This document shows, piece by piece, positions 25,114 through 33,400 of a stretch of DNA of 43,330 nucleotides; the first letter of the stretch is position 1; each line of letters opens with the position of its first letter. The notes beneath the pieces are model-generated. The model ran no database searches, had not been told where the DNA came from, and saw only the letters and a program-made list of their open reading frames with translations. A program made the position numbers and the translations under genes. Source of the DNA: Spirochaetaceae bacterium (GTDB lineage Bacteria > Spirochaetota > Spirochaetia > DSM-27196 > SLAA01); contig PUPD01000074.1 of assembly GCA_003552985.1 (NCBI GenBank), positions 1 to 43,330 on the forward strand, given 5' to 3'.

Positions 25114-25392
25114 CTACAGCTGTTCCACCCACGTAGCCCGGGAGTCGTACTCCATCAGGAACGGATCAAAAGTCTTTGTGTGGTCGCGGTGCCGAACGTA
25201 CTGCAGCATGAAGTGCCGGTTGCCCTTCAGTGGGTTGCTCACTACCGCGATGATCTGCACTTTGCCGTCGTATGCCGACATCACCGGTCCGGTCTCTCGC
25301 TCGAAGAACATGTAGTGCGGGACGGGACCAAGCTCCACCTACCGGCACCCCATGCGCGCCCAGCACTCGGAGTCGTTGCTGATGTGATTGAG
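25114..25392 (-). pseudogene. C-terminal scrap of a lysine-2,3-aminomutase-like radical SAM protein
   Basis: Two frames joined by a small shift encode NHISNDSECWARM, then VELGPVPHYMFFERETG, then GPVMSAYDGKVQIIAVVS and a tail RHFMLQYVRHRD, FDPFLMEYDSRATWVEQL, stop. The phrase order matches the C-terminal part of KamA-family proteins as I recall them (PYYMF-ERDTG, later GPSMSA-GKV, then an aromatic-rich end closing with a TW-QL motif). About 30-40 residues normally lying between ERETG and GPVMSA are missing, joined in frame at a shared GGACCGG. The radical-SAM CxxxCxxC part is absent. Upstream it is fused directly to the broken permease. Family call is from memory of motifs, without a search. 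Confidence 0.6.
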
Positions 25393-26024
25393 AATCAGCG
25401 CGCTCATCGCTGCGGTTATTCCGGAGAAGACATAGACCAGCGTTTTGTACAGGTTTGTGTTGACGCCGGACAGCTTGACCGTCTCTTCGTTTCCGCCGAT
25501 CGCGTACACGTAACGCCCCAGCCGAGTACGATAATGGAAAACGGGATACCAAACACACGGCCGCCGCCGATGAAGCGGAAGCTTCCGGTGAAACCGCTGA
25601 TCGGCCGTCCACCGCTGTAGATCAGTGTGAGGCCACGCGCAATGCTCATCATGCCCAGTGTGACCACAAATGGGGTGATCTTCGCCACCGTAACCATCAA
25701 ACCGGTGAAGCGACCGCAGGCAAGTCCCGCCAGCAAGCCGAGGACAACGATCATCACCAGACTCACCCCGCCGGTTGCAGCGCCGGCGGAAACTACTCCC
25801 GCCAACGCCGGCACCGACCCCACCGAGAGGTCGATTCCACCCGAGAGGATGACAAAGGTCATGCCGACCGCCATAACTCCGTAGATCGACGATTGGCGAA
25901 TCACGTTGAGGACCTTCGTCCAGCTCAGAAATACCGGCAACAGGATCGATAACGCTACACATATCAGCACGAACGCGATTACTATGCCGTAAGACTTGAG
26001 GATTCGCGTCAGTTGGGTTTTCAT
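25393..26024 (-). pseudogene. Truncated ribose-type ABC permease
   Basis: The first ~160 residues are an intact CUT2 permease N-terminus: SYGIVIAFVLICVALSI, VILSGGIDLSVGSVPALAGV, KITPFVVTLGMMSIARGLTL, RPISGFTGSFRFIGGG. After GIPFSII the frame shifts, with loss of about 20 residues, into RTRLGRYVYAIGGNEETVKLSGV and SGITAAMSALIL. The chain then breaks off into the KamA-like scrap, losing the last ~90 residues (GGTSLMGG region and final helices). The start has AAGGAG upstream and lies 26 bases after the chimeric ATPase stop, as in an intact operon. Compare the intact paralogue at 18769-19701. Confidence 0.88.
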
Positions 26025-26050
26025 TGAGGTTAACTCCTTCGTCGTAGCCC

Positions 26051-27175
26051 TCAGGAGGCAGCTTCCGCAATCCCGAGCGCTTGATGCATGATCTGCTCCT
26101 CGGTTGCTTCACCGCGACGAGACCCTTTGACGATACGACCGTCGTAGACCACTTCGATCCGGTCGCTCATATTCAGCACTTCCAGTAGCTCCGACGAAAC
26201 CATGATGACCGCCGCACCTCGCTTGGCGAGTGCCTGCATCAGGCGATAAATCTCAACCTTGGCTCCGACGTCTATTCCCCTTGTAGGCTCGTCAAGGATG
26301 TAGACGTCACAATTACGGATAAACCACTTGGAAAGGACTACTTTCTGCTGGTTTCCACCCGACAGGTACCGCACCTGCTGACACATGTGCGGCGTTTTAG
26401 CACCGATGCCGGTTACAATCTGCTTGATCACCGTCCCCAACTCGCGGAGCTTCAGCACCCCGACGCGACTGAAGCGGTCCAGAACCACCAGGGAGGCGTT
26501 TTCGAACACCGACAACCCGAGAACCGATTCCCGGCGCTTCCGTTCTTCCGGAATCAAGCCGACGCCGCAGCTCACCGCATCGCGCGTACTACGAGTGGTC
26601 ACCTCTTTGCCGCGCAGCAGTATCCGGCCCGAACCGGCCATGACTTCATCGAACCCAGCCTTACGATCGATAGCGGCGGATGCTCCCGGGGCGCCCTCCA
26701 GTTGAATCACGCGACCACTGCCACCGAGCTTCTCGATTATGTAGCACGCCGCAGTCCGGCCACCCTCGACGTTATCAGCGCCCACCTGCACGAGCACCTT
26801 ATCTGTGTTGGCTTTGCGGTCCACGGTAACCACCAAAATACCCGCGGCCACAGCCTGTTCAATCGCCGGAACCAACGCATCGGTGGTCATCGGCGAGATC
26901 AGTATCCCGTCGAGGCCCTGGGCAATGAAGTTCTCGATGTCGGCCGTCTGCTTGGCCTCGTCGTTCAGCGCGTCGGCAAAGATGATTTGTGCACCGAGCT
27001 CCGCCGCAGCCGCTTTCGCCTTTTCGCGCATCGTCACGAAGAACGGAAACTGCAGCCCCGGCACCAACATACCGATACGAAGCTCGTCGGTGGTAGCTTC
27101 CCTGCGGCCGGCAGCGAATGCCATACTCGGCAGGAGCACTCCCATAATCACAACTGCGATCAGGAGTTTTTTCGT
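26051..27175 (-). pseudogene. Deletion chimera: N-half of a sugar-binding protein fused to C-half of an ABC ATPase
   Basis: The first part is a signal peptide (KKLLIAVVIMGVLLPSMAFA) and the N-terminal lobe of a ribose-type binding protein (IGMLVPGLQFPFFVTMREK, VGADNVEGGRTAACYIIE). At GFDEVMAG it runs in frame into SGRILLRGKEV, which belongs to the second half of an RbsA-type ATPase (LIPEERKRRES, LSGGNQQKVVLSKWF, YILDEPTRGIDVG). The missing stretch, the rest of the SBP and the first half of the ATPase, would be about 1.3 kb. The expected start codon is ACG at 27173-27175, seven bases after GGAGGG, so ATG has probably been lost; translation could only begin at a downstream GTG (27151), cutting the signal peptide. 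Confidence 0.9.
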
Positions 27176-27357
27176 TCTCTAGCCCTCCATTTCTTGATAC
27201 GCTCACCGGGAGCGCATGTAGCTCAAGCGAATACAGCCTGTGGAGGCGGCGATCGGGCCCTATCGAAAGCTAGGTTTTCAGGTAGGTTTTGAAACGGATT
27301 AAATCTTGCTTAAGCGAACAGTAGTGGTACAAAACTTGTTGCGCGGTTAGCCGAAGC

Positions 27358-27663
27358 TTATGGCTTACGATCGAGGCGGCGTGCGAGCGCTCGTTCGAGT
27401 TTGTCGGCGGCCGCCGTTATCGCCTCAAACGTCGTGGCTTCCAATGCCTCCACTGCTATTGGGTCTCGTCCTGCAGGGCGAGCCTCCATATTGCACGATT
27501 TGTCGATACCGCCTTTTCCCGGACGCTCGTCTTTAAGAAAGATGATGATTCGCGTCAGCCGCTGACCGAAGCGCCTCTCTATCCGTCGCAATTTCTCCTC
27601 AGCATGCTCTTCCAGTTCGGCCGTGTACTCCACACCCTCGCCGGTCTCAATCTCGATCTGCAT
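27358..27663 (-). CDS. HPF/RaiA-type ribosome hibernation factor (short form)
   Basis: 101-residue S30AE-family protein that binds the ribosome decoding centre and silences idle ribosomes. The pattern is typical: ELEEHAEEKLRRIERRFGQRL, TRIIIFLKDERPGKGGIDKSCNMEAR, then a helix FEAITAAADKLERALARRLDRK. It lacks the C-terminal dimerisation domain of long HPF, so it is the short form. GGGAGG lies about 12 bases before the start, a long spacing. It is isolated between the decayed block and the K+ channel gene. The 182-base gap on its 3' side (27176-27357) shows no gene. Confidence 0.85.
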   Translation of the reverse strand: MQIEIETGEGVEYTAELEEHAEEKLRRIERRFGQRLTRIIIFLKDERPGKGGIDKSCNMEARPAGRDPIAVEALEATTFEAITAAADKLERALARRLDRKP

Positions 27664-27802
27664 GTTGCAGCAAGCCTCCCGTGGTAGTAGTGTAGGTCCA
27701 TCTATATCTTAGCAAACTGTTGCACAGTGGATAAAGCGAGGCAGCCGGTGCAGCGTTGCAACAGGTTCTCGGGCCCTGTCGGTGACTGCCACGGCCGAGA
27801 GC

Positions 27803-28705
27803 TCAATTCGCATCGGCCTTCCGTTCGGAGGGACGGCCGGCCACCTCGCGATCGGCGGCTTGCGAACGCCGCGAACGCCGCGGGCGCCGCGGGCGCAGAT
27901 GGCGGCTCACAATCTGCGGCTCACGTCCGGAACACTTGCGTCTGCGCCGCGCAGCCTGAGACCGGCTGGCGTTGAACTCTTCAATGAAGCTTGACCCGAG
28001 TATGCCGGTCGGCAGTGCCACAAGGCCGATGCCCGCAAGCGCGATGATCGCAGCCAGTACTCGTCCGAGCGCGGTGACCGGGTAAATATCACCGTAGCCC
28101 ACTGTAGTGAGCGTAGCTATCGACCACCAAATCGAAGAGAGGACGTTGGAGAACGCTTCCGGCTGATGAGGGGCCTCGATGAAGTACATCAGCATCGCCG
28201 AAAACATCACCGTGATGGCGGTAAGGAACACCGTGATCGAAAGCTCGGCTTGTCGTTTGGCCACGGCGGTTTCCATGATCATAAACGGCCCGAGAAGCGC
28301 TCGGAGTTTCAAGATTCGGACAATACGAACCAGGCGCAGAACGCGGATAGCGCGCAGATCCAGATGTACAAGCAACGGCAGATAGAACGGAAGGATCGCG
28401 GCTAAGTCGACAAGCGCAAGCGGTGTCAGTGCGTATTTCAGAACAGCCGCCGGTTTCGACAGCTCGGGGTATCGCAGGTCGCTTACCGACAACCGCAGCA
28501 CGTATTCAACCGTGAAGATGCCGACCGAAACGAGCTCCACAATCCGGAACGCCCCACCGAAGCGAGCGGCAAGCGGCGCAAAGGATTCAAGCACCACTGC
28601 CGACACGTTGATCAGAATAAGCGTGTTCACCCCGATTTCCACCCACGCGGCAGCGCGCCGGTTTGCTCTGTCGCCCTCGAGCAAAACAAATAGCTGTCTT
28701 CGCAT
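27803..28705 (-). CDS. Voltage-gated potassium channel (Kv-like, six helices)
   Basis: Tetrameric inner-membrane K+ channel subunit, 300 residues from the chosen start. S1 is about residues 25-42 and S2 about 55-72. S3 contains LVDLAAILPFYLPLL. S4 carries regularly spaced Arg in RAIRVLRLVRIVRILKLR (118-135). The pore helix and filter are SIWWSIATLTTVGYGDIYP with TVGYGD at 201-206, and S6 is VLAAIIALAGIGLVALPTGIL. The C-terminal ~50 residues are extremely Arg-rich, partly encoded by a 9-bp tandem repeat. The start at 28705 has GAGGTGAAGGAG upstream; the frame to 28759 is less likely. Role is probably membrane-potential control; no partner gene is nearby. Confidence 0.92.
   Translation of the reverse strand: MRRQLFVLLEGDRANRRAAAWVEIGVNTLILINVSAVVLESFAPLAARFGGAFRIVELVSVGIFTVEYVLRLSVSDLRYPELSKPAAVLKYALTPLALVDLAAILPFYLPLLVHLDLRAIRVLRLVRIVRILKLRALLGPFMIMETAVAKRQAELSITVFLTAITVMFSAMLMYFIEAPHQPEAFSNVLSSIWWSIATLTTVGYGDIYPVTALGRVLAAIIALAGIGLVALPTGILGSSFIEEFNASRSQAARRRRKCSGREPQIVSRHLRPRRPRRSRRSQAADREVAGRPSERKADAN
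27862..27897. repeat. Four-unit 9-bp tandem repeat in the K+ channel tail
   Basis: GCGAACGCC (27862-27870, 27871-27879), GCGGGCGCC (27880-27888) and GCGGGCGCA (27889-27897) are tandem. On the minus strand they encode a repeated x-Arg-Arg pattern (PRRPRRSRRS). Confidence 0.8.
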
Positions 28706-28981
28706 CTCCTTCACCTCGCCGATACTATTGCCGTTCGACCGGCGGTCTGCCAAGTCCAAGCAAACCCCCTGTGTCTGCCTTGAGCTGCATCATGATCTAT
28801 GGCGAATCGCTCTCGCTGCAGGTTTCAGGCTCGGGGGAAAGTGATTTCGCGAACCCGGGGCTACCACTCTTGACGAATCCTTCGGTGAGGTGGATGCTGA
28901 TGATATTCCCGCCCCCGCCACCGGGGCCTGTTCATGCCGCAACCGCCTGAGGTTGCCGCCCGGCGTAACTGGAGGGTCACC

Positions 28982-29800
28982 ATGTACACAACCCGTTCCC
29001 TTGTGCTTATCACGGCGCTTAACGCGATTGGCCTGGTAGGCGTGATCGCCGTCAACGTACTGGCCAATGCGCTCCCAATCGGAGGACGGAGCACCGGCGA
29101 GCTTTCGGCCGCGTTACCGAACCTGTTCGTGCCTTCAGGGATTACGTTTTCGATCTGGGGAGTGATTTACCTGCTGTTGATACTCTTTGTCGGATACACG
29201 CTGATCGAAGCCGTCCGCGGCCGCGACGCGGCGCAGAACGTATTGCCTCGCATCGGACCGTTTTTCTTTCTGAGTTGCATCGCGAACGTCGGCTGGATCT
29301 TTGCGTGGCACTACCTTCGCTTCTCTATGTCGCTCGTCTGGATGGCAGTGCTCCTGCTCAGTCTAGTCGCGATATACGTGCGGCTCGAGATCGGCCTCGC
29401 GACAGCCGGGGGGTCGAGCCGGGGCTCGCCTCATCCGGAGGAGCGGTTGTTCGTGCATCTCCCGTTCAGTGTGTACCTTGGATGGATCTCGATCGCCACC
29501 ATCGCAAACGTCACAGCCGTTCTCGTCGCCTACGACTGGGGTGGCTTCGGCCTGCCCGATCAGACATGGGCCGCGCTGATGATTGCGGTAGGGACCGCGC
29601 TCGCGCTCGTCTTCCTCATCGTGCGCTCGGACGTTTTCTATACCCTGGTAGTTATCTGGGCGCTTATCGGCATCCTGATCAGGCGCACGGTCGAGAGCGA
29701 AATGCCTGCTCCTGCAGTGATATCTGCGGCCCTGATAGGCCTGATTGTGCTCATCGTCGGTGTGGCCCTGCGGCCCATACTCGCACGCCTGCGAGTGTAG
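28982..29800 (+). CDS. TspO/MBR-related tryptophan-rich membrane protein (long form)
   Basis: Integral membrane protein of 272 residues related to TspO. The conserved start of the family is visible as LFVPSGITFSIWGVIYLLLIL, followed by the Trp-containing helices ANVGWIFAWHYLRFSMSLVWMAV and VYLGWISIATIANVTAVLVAYDWGG. There are about eight hydrophobic segments against five in classical TspO (about 160 residues), so this is the long variety whose extra C-terminal helices are uncharacterised. The start at 28982 has GGAGGG seven bases upstream; the ATG at 28934 does not. A small hairpin (28939-28956) lies just before the ribosome site. Possible role in tetrapyrrole or stress sensing, from the family only. 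Confidence 0.75.
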   Translation: MYTTRSLVLITALNAIGLVGVIAVNVLANALPIGGRSTGELSAALPNLFVPSGITFSIWGVIYLLLILFVGYTLIEAVRGRDAAQNVLPRIGPFFFLSCIANVGWIFAWHYLRFSMSLVWMAVLLLSLVAIYVRLEIGLATAGGSSRGSPHPEERLFVHLPFSVYLGWISIATIANVTAVLVAYDWGGFGLPDQTWAALMIAVGTALALVFLIVRSDVFYTLVVIWALIGILIRRTVESEMPAPAVISAALIGLIVLIVGVALRPILARLRV

Positions 29801-29836
29801 CATGGGCGTAATGATAACACGCCCACGAGTGTAGCA
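29792..29836. terminator. Possible terminator hairpin flanked by an 11-bp direct repeat
   Basis: Stem TGGGCGT (29803-29809) with ACGCCCA (29819-29825) and a 9-base loop sits right after the TspO stop. CGAGTGTAGCA flanks it as a direct repeat at 29792-29802 and 29826-29836. There is no T-run, so terminator strength is uncertain. The flanking repeat could also be the footprint of a small insertion. Confidence 0.4.
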
Positions 29837-29868
29837 CGCGGCGCGCAAAGCTTTCGATCGTTGCGGAA

Positions 29869-30033
29869 TCATGTAGCCGCGCCGAACTGCTTGAGAAACT
29901 GCGGCATAGAAACCACCTCGCCCAGGTTTCGCCCTTTTTCGGCCGCGAATGCGATGAGCTGCTCTTCGGCCGACTCCCGCGCGCTGACCACGCGCGAGCC
30001 GGCGCCGAGCATCGCGCCCTGCAGTGGTTTCAT
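29869..30033 (-). other. Doubtful small minus-strand reading frame
   Basis: The 339-base gap 29801-30139 has no convincing gene. Its minus strand holds a 54-codon frame from ATG at 30033 (MKPLQGAMLGAGSRVVSARE, ending LGEVVSMPQFLKQFGAAT). The composition looks protein-like, with an amphipathic helix, but no Shine-Dalgarno is visible and I do not recognise the family. It may be the C-terminal remnant of a lost gene or a chance frame. The same frame opens further upstream (ATG at 30141), where it overlaps the thioredoxin-CcdA gene start on the other strand. Confidence 0.25.
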
Positions 30034-30139
30034 CACTGAGACCAAGAAAACACCCCGCGCACGCCATGGGCGCGAATCCGATAGGGATATCCCCGGAGGT
30101 TGCCCAGTCCTGCATGGTTGCGTATCATTCAGTATTGTC

Positions 30140-31603
30140 ATGATGCCGCCCAACATGCCTGGTGCGATCAGCGCCAAAAGCAAACCGCTCCTCCTGTCGT
30201 CCCCACGAGCCGCGCGATCATTCGCCGGCGGCTTGACCGGTCGGCCAACGCCGCGGCGGCCCGTACCGGCACTGGTTCTCGCCGTGGTGCTTCTGCTTTT
30301 CTTTGGGGTCGCCGGACCGTCTCTGCAGGCCGACGATAGCACCTCAGACCCATCGGCTTACCGAGGGAGCGAGGCCGATTCGCGCCTAGTCCGCAATAGC
30401 GACGGCCCTCACGGTGAATCGGACACGGTGCGGCTGTATTACTTTTGGGGAGACGGGTGCCCGGTGTGCGACCGCCAGGATGTCTTTCTCGAGCGGCTCG
30501 AGCAGGAGCATCCCGAGCTCAGAATCGAACGGTTTGAAGTCTGGTACGATCAGGAAAACCTCGCACTACTGCGTGAGGTCGCCGCAAAGATGGACTTTGA
30601 GCCGCGAGGAGTGCCGGTGACGATCCTGGGAGGACGGCATTGGGTTGGGTTCAATCCGCAGATCGGAGAAGAGATCGAAAGTCAGCTCGAGGAGTGCCTT
30701 GAAGTCGGCTGCCCCGACCCGAAGGAATCACCGCTGTCTGCCGAACGCGGGGCTCTCGATGAAACCGGGCCGCTGCGCGTGCCGTTGCTCGGGGAGATCG
30801 ATGTACGCACGCAATCGGCCGTGCTGCTGACGGCGCTGATTGCGTTTGTTGACGGGTTCAATCCGTGCTCGTTGTGGGTCCTGACAATGCTGCTGGCACT
30901 GGTGGTTTATACCCGCAGTCGCTTGAAAACGATCCTGGTTGGGACTACCTTCCTGCTCGTCACCGCTGTGGTTTACGGCGGGTTCATCGCCGGTGTGTTC
31001 GGCGTTTTCGCGTTCGTGCAGTACCTCGGCTGGGTGCGCGCGTTGACCGCGGCGATTGCGGCCGCCTTCGGGATACTCAATATCAAGGACTATGTTCGCT
31101 TCGGCCAAGGGGTAAGCCTCACCCTCTCAGCGCAGCACAAACGCGGGATCAGCGCCCGCATTCGTGAGCTCGTGCGCGGGGAGCGCTCCCTGACGGCCAT
31201 GGTGGCTGTGACCGCGGTCATGGCTGCCGGCATCGCGCTTGTCGAGCTCCCGTGTACTGCCGGTTTTCCGATCATCTGGAGTGGTGTCATGGTTGAGCGC
31301 CGGATCAGCGGCCTGGGATTCGCCGGGCTGTTGGGTCTCTACATTGCGATCTACTTGCTGATCGAGCTCGTGGTGTTCTTCACCGCAGTCTTCGGACTGC
31401 GCGCAGCACGCATGACCGAGGGATATGCGCGCGTCCTGAAGCTGTTCGGCGGCGTCATCATGCTCACGCTGGCGTTCGTACTCGTGTTCTTGCCCGATAC
31501 CATGACCGATCTGCAGAGCTCGATGCGGGTGTTCGGCCTGGCCATGATCGTCGCCGCGGGCGTACTGCTAACACATCGGATGGTCCGAGAGCTCCGCAGC
31601 TGA
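30140..31603 (+). CDS. Thioredoxin-like / CcdA-DsbD-like membrane fusion protein
   Basis: Redox protein of up to 487 residues that joins an exported thioredoxin-like domain to a DsbD-type electron-transfer membrane domain. After a hydrophobic signal or anchor (PALVLAVVLLLFFGVAGP) comes the thioredoxin-like part with redox motif GDGCPVCDRQ and the cis-Pro loop RGVPVTILGG. A second Cys pair (EECLEVGCPD) precedes the membrane part. The membrane domain shows the CcdA cysteines in VDGFNPCSLWVLTM and ALVELPCTAGFP, with six to seven helices. Starts at 30140, 30143 and 30155 are all possible and none has a good ribosome site; the frame extends to 29861 without family features. Likely passes reductant to the periplasm. 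Confidence 0.8.
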   Translation: MMPPNMPGAISAKSKPLLLSSPRAARSFAGGLTGRPTPRRPVPALVLAVVLLLFFGVAGPSLQADDSTSDPSAYRGSEADSRLVRNSDGPHGESDTVRLYYFWGDGCPVCDRQDVFLERLEQEHPELRIERFEVWYDQENLALLREVAAKMDFEPRGVPVTILGGRHWVGFNPQIGEEIESQLEECLEVGCPDPKESPLSAERGALDETGPLRVPLLGEIDVRTQSAVLLTALIAFVDGFNPCSLWVLTMLLALVVYTRSRLKTILVGTTFLLVTAVVYGGFIAGVFGVFAFVQYLGWVRALTAAIAAAFGILNIKDYVRFGQGVSLTLSAQHKRGISARIRELVRGERSLTAMVAVTAVMAAGIALVELPCTAGFPIIWSGVMVERRISGLGFAGLLGLYIAIYLLIELVVFFTAVFGLRAARMTEGYARVLKLFGGVIMLTLAFVLVFLPDTMTDLQSSMRVFGLAMIVAAGVLLTHRMVRELRS

Positions 31604-31620
31604 TACGTGTTAGCTACGCA

Positions 31621-31662
31621 GCTGAGCCAACCCCTGCCGGCCGTAGTCTACGGCAACTCAGC
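31621..31662. terminator. Bidirectional terminator-like nested hairpin
   Basis: Inner stem GCCGTAG (31640-31646) with CTACGGC (31648-31654) is nested in an outer stem GCTGAG (31621-31626) with CTCAGC (31657-31662). It lies between the convergent thioredoxin-CcdA and FGGY kinase genes and overlaps the kinase stop codon. No T-run on either strand. Confidence 0.5.
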
Positions 31663-33181
31663 CTAGCTCATCGAGCTCCTCAAACAACTCCTCAAGGCGT
31701 GCGTACGCTTTCTCAAACAACGGGTATACGCGTGTGTAGCGCTCCGCCACTCTCCGGTCAGGTTCGATCCGCCTGCGAACAGAGTTGAATCGGGCAACAT
31801 CCGAAAGCCGCTCCACCGCTCCGGTGGCTACACCCGCGCACATAGCCGCGCCGAGCGAGGTAGCGTCCTCAACGTGCTCAGGGACCAGTATCGGGCAGTT
31901 CCAGGCCGACGCCAGGATAGAGAGCCACCGTTCGTTCGCCGCGCCGCCGCCGATCGCGACGATCTGATCGGCCGTTGCTTTGCCTTCGAAGGCCTCGAGA
32001 ATGGTGCGCAGATTGAAGGCAACGCCCTCGAGTACAGAGCGCACAATCTCAGCTACACCGGTTTGCGCCGTGAGCCCGACAAACGCGCCGCGCGCCTTGG
32101 GATTCCACCGCGGACTTCGCTCACCCATCAGATACGGAAGGAATAGCAAGCCGCCGGCAGCCGGTTCACTCCGATCGATGAGCTCGCCGAGCCAGGCATC
32201 AAGCTTGAACTCCTCCGGAACCCGACCGGCTTCAACCAGCTCGGCGAACAGGCTCCGGACCCACCCGTACGAAAACCCCGCACTCTGCATCGTTCCACAC
32301 GGTGAGTAGAGTCGACCGTCATTCATAATCCAGTTAAATGTGCGCATGGTAGGGTCAAATAGCGGCTCCTCGGCTGCAGTAGCGATCCAGGAGGAGGTGC
32401 CGATTACTACATAGGTTGCACCCGGCGCGGTAACCGTAGCACCGGTTGCTGCACAGGCTCCATCGCCGCCGCCGGCCACCACCGGCGTGCCCTCAGCCAG
32501 CCCAGTCTCGGCGGCCGCCTCAGGGGTAACGGTACCGACCTGTTCGACCGAGGCAACCGCTTCCGGCATTAGACCGACCTCAATACCGAGCGCAGCCGCA
32601 ATCTCCTCAGACCATCGGCGCGCGCGAATATCGAACAGATTGGTTCCGCACGCATCTGAGTAATCGGTCACAAATCGCCCGGTCAGACGAAAGATCACAT
32701 AATCCTTCGTCTGAAGCACGCGATGCATGCGACGATAGGTCTCAGGCTCGTTCTCCTTCAGCCAGGCGATTTTTGAAGCGGAGTAGGAAGCGCTCACGCG
32801 GTGACCGGTAATCTCATACACGCGGCGGTTTCCGAGTCGAGACTCGAGTCTCTCAGCCTGAGAGACCGCCCGGGTGTCCGCCCAGATGATCGACGAGCGC
32901 AGCGGAGTGCCTCCGGCATCCACCGGAAGACACCCCATCATCTGGGCGCTAAAGCTCACCGCTGCGACCCGGTTTCCCGGCACCCCGCTGGAGGCTAACA
33001 GCTCGCGTGTCGCCCGGCAGACCGCCTGCCACCAGTCTTCGGCGTTCTGTTCAACCTGGTGAGGAGCGGGGTAAGCAGTGTCGTACTGGACCGTCTTGGA
33101 ACCCACCAGCTCCCCGGAGCTCGCATACAGCACCGCCTTGTTCCCGCTGGTTCCGATATCGTGGGCAAGTAGGTATGTCAT
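31658..33181 (-). CDS. FGGY-family carbohydrate kinase (xylulokinase-like)
   Basis: Cytoplasmic sugar kinase of 507 residues, normal for the family. The N-terminal phosphate-binding motif is LLAHDIGTSGNKAVLY; then VAAVSFSAQMMGCLPVD, SIIWADTRAVSQAE, KDYVIFRLTGRFVTDYSDA, the catalytic-Asp region VVAGGGDGACAATGA, LPYLMGERSPRWNPKARGAFVGL and the adenine-site GGGAANERWLSILA. The pattern is closest to xylulokinase-type members, but FGGY specificity cannot be assigned by motif. The ATG at 33181 lacks a clear ribosome site; the frame to 33352 runs across the divergent promoter and is rejected. It diverges from an SDR dehydrogenase and a sugar transporter, suggesting a route of polyol or sugar oxidation followed by phosphorylation. 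Confidence 0.87.
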   Translation of the reverse strand: MTYLLAHDIGTSGNKAVLYASSGELVGSKTVQYDTAYPAPHQVEQNAEDWWQAVCRATRELLASSGVPGNRVAAVSFSAQMMGCLPVDAGGTPLRSSIIWADTRAVSQAERLESRLGNRRVYEITGHRVSASYSASKIAWLKENEPETYRRMHRVLQTKDYVIFRLTGRFVTDYSDACGTNLFDIRARRWSEEIAAALGIEVGLMPEAVASVEQVGTVTPEAAAETGLAEGTPVVAGGGDGACAATGATVTAPGATYVVIGTSSWIATAAEEPLFDPTMRTFNWIMNDGRLYSPCGTMQSAGFSYGWVRSLFAELVEAGRVPEEFKLDAWLGELIDRSEPAAGGLLFLPYLMGERSPRWNPKARGAFVGLTAQTGVAEIVRSVLEGVAFNLRTILEAFEGKATADQIVAIGGGAANERWLSILASAWNCPILVPEHVEDATSLGAAMCAGVATGAVERLSDVARFNSVRRRIEPDRRVAERYTRVYPLFEKAYARLEELFEELDELG

Positions 33182-33229
33182 GACACGCAGCAGCATAGCA
33201 CGAGTTGCGCAGCTTGGTCTATTTTTTGG

Positions 33230-33295
33230 TTGACAACTTACAAAAACAGGGTTTATACTACAATTTGTATGAATAAATTTCAAATAATGAAATTT
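33230..33295 (+). promoter_or_regulatory. Strong promoter with palindromic operator for the SDR-transporter operon
   Basis: -35 TTGACA (33230-33235), 18 bp, -10 TATACT (33254-33259). The predicted start near 33266 is followed by the palindrome AAATTTCA (33275-33282), five bases, TGAAATTT (33288-33295). This AT-rich island contrasts with the GC-rich flanks. A repressor on the palindrome would block early elongation and perhaps the divergent kinase. No regulator gene is adjacent. Confidence 0.75.
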
Positions 33296-33400
33296 GTTAT
33301 CTAACCGACTTAACCGGGCGGCGGCTGCCCCCGCAACTCCGCAACTTAACAACCAACTTTAGCTTAGTGCAACGCCGCAAGCCACGCAGGAGGATGATCC

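Noticed and set aside
23825-27175. Sequencing error as the explanation for the broken genes
   Set aside because: Frameshifts alone could be errors, but the large missing segments, the SBP-ATPase joint and the gene-to-gene fusions need real deletions or misassembly, and flanking genes show no frame errors.
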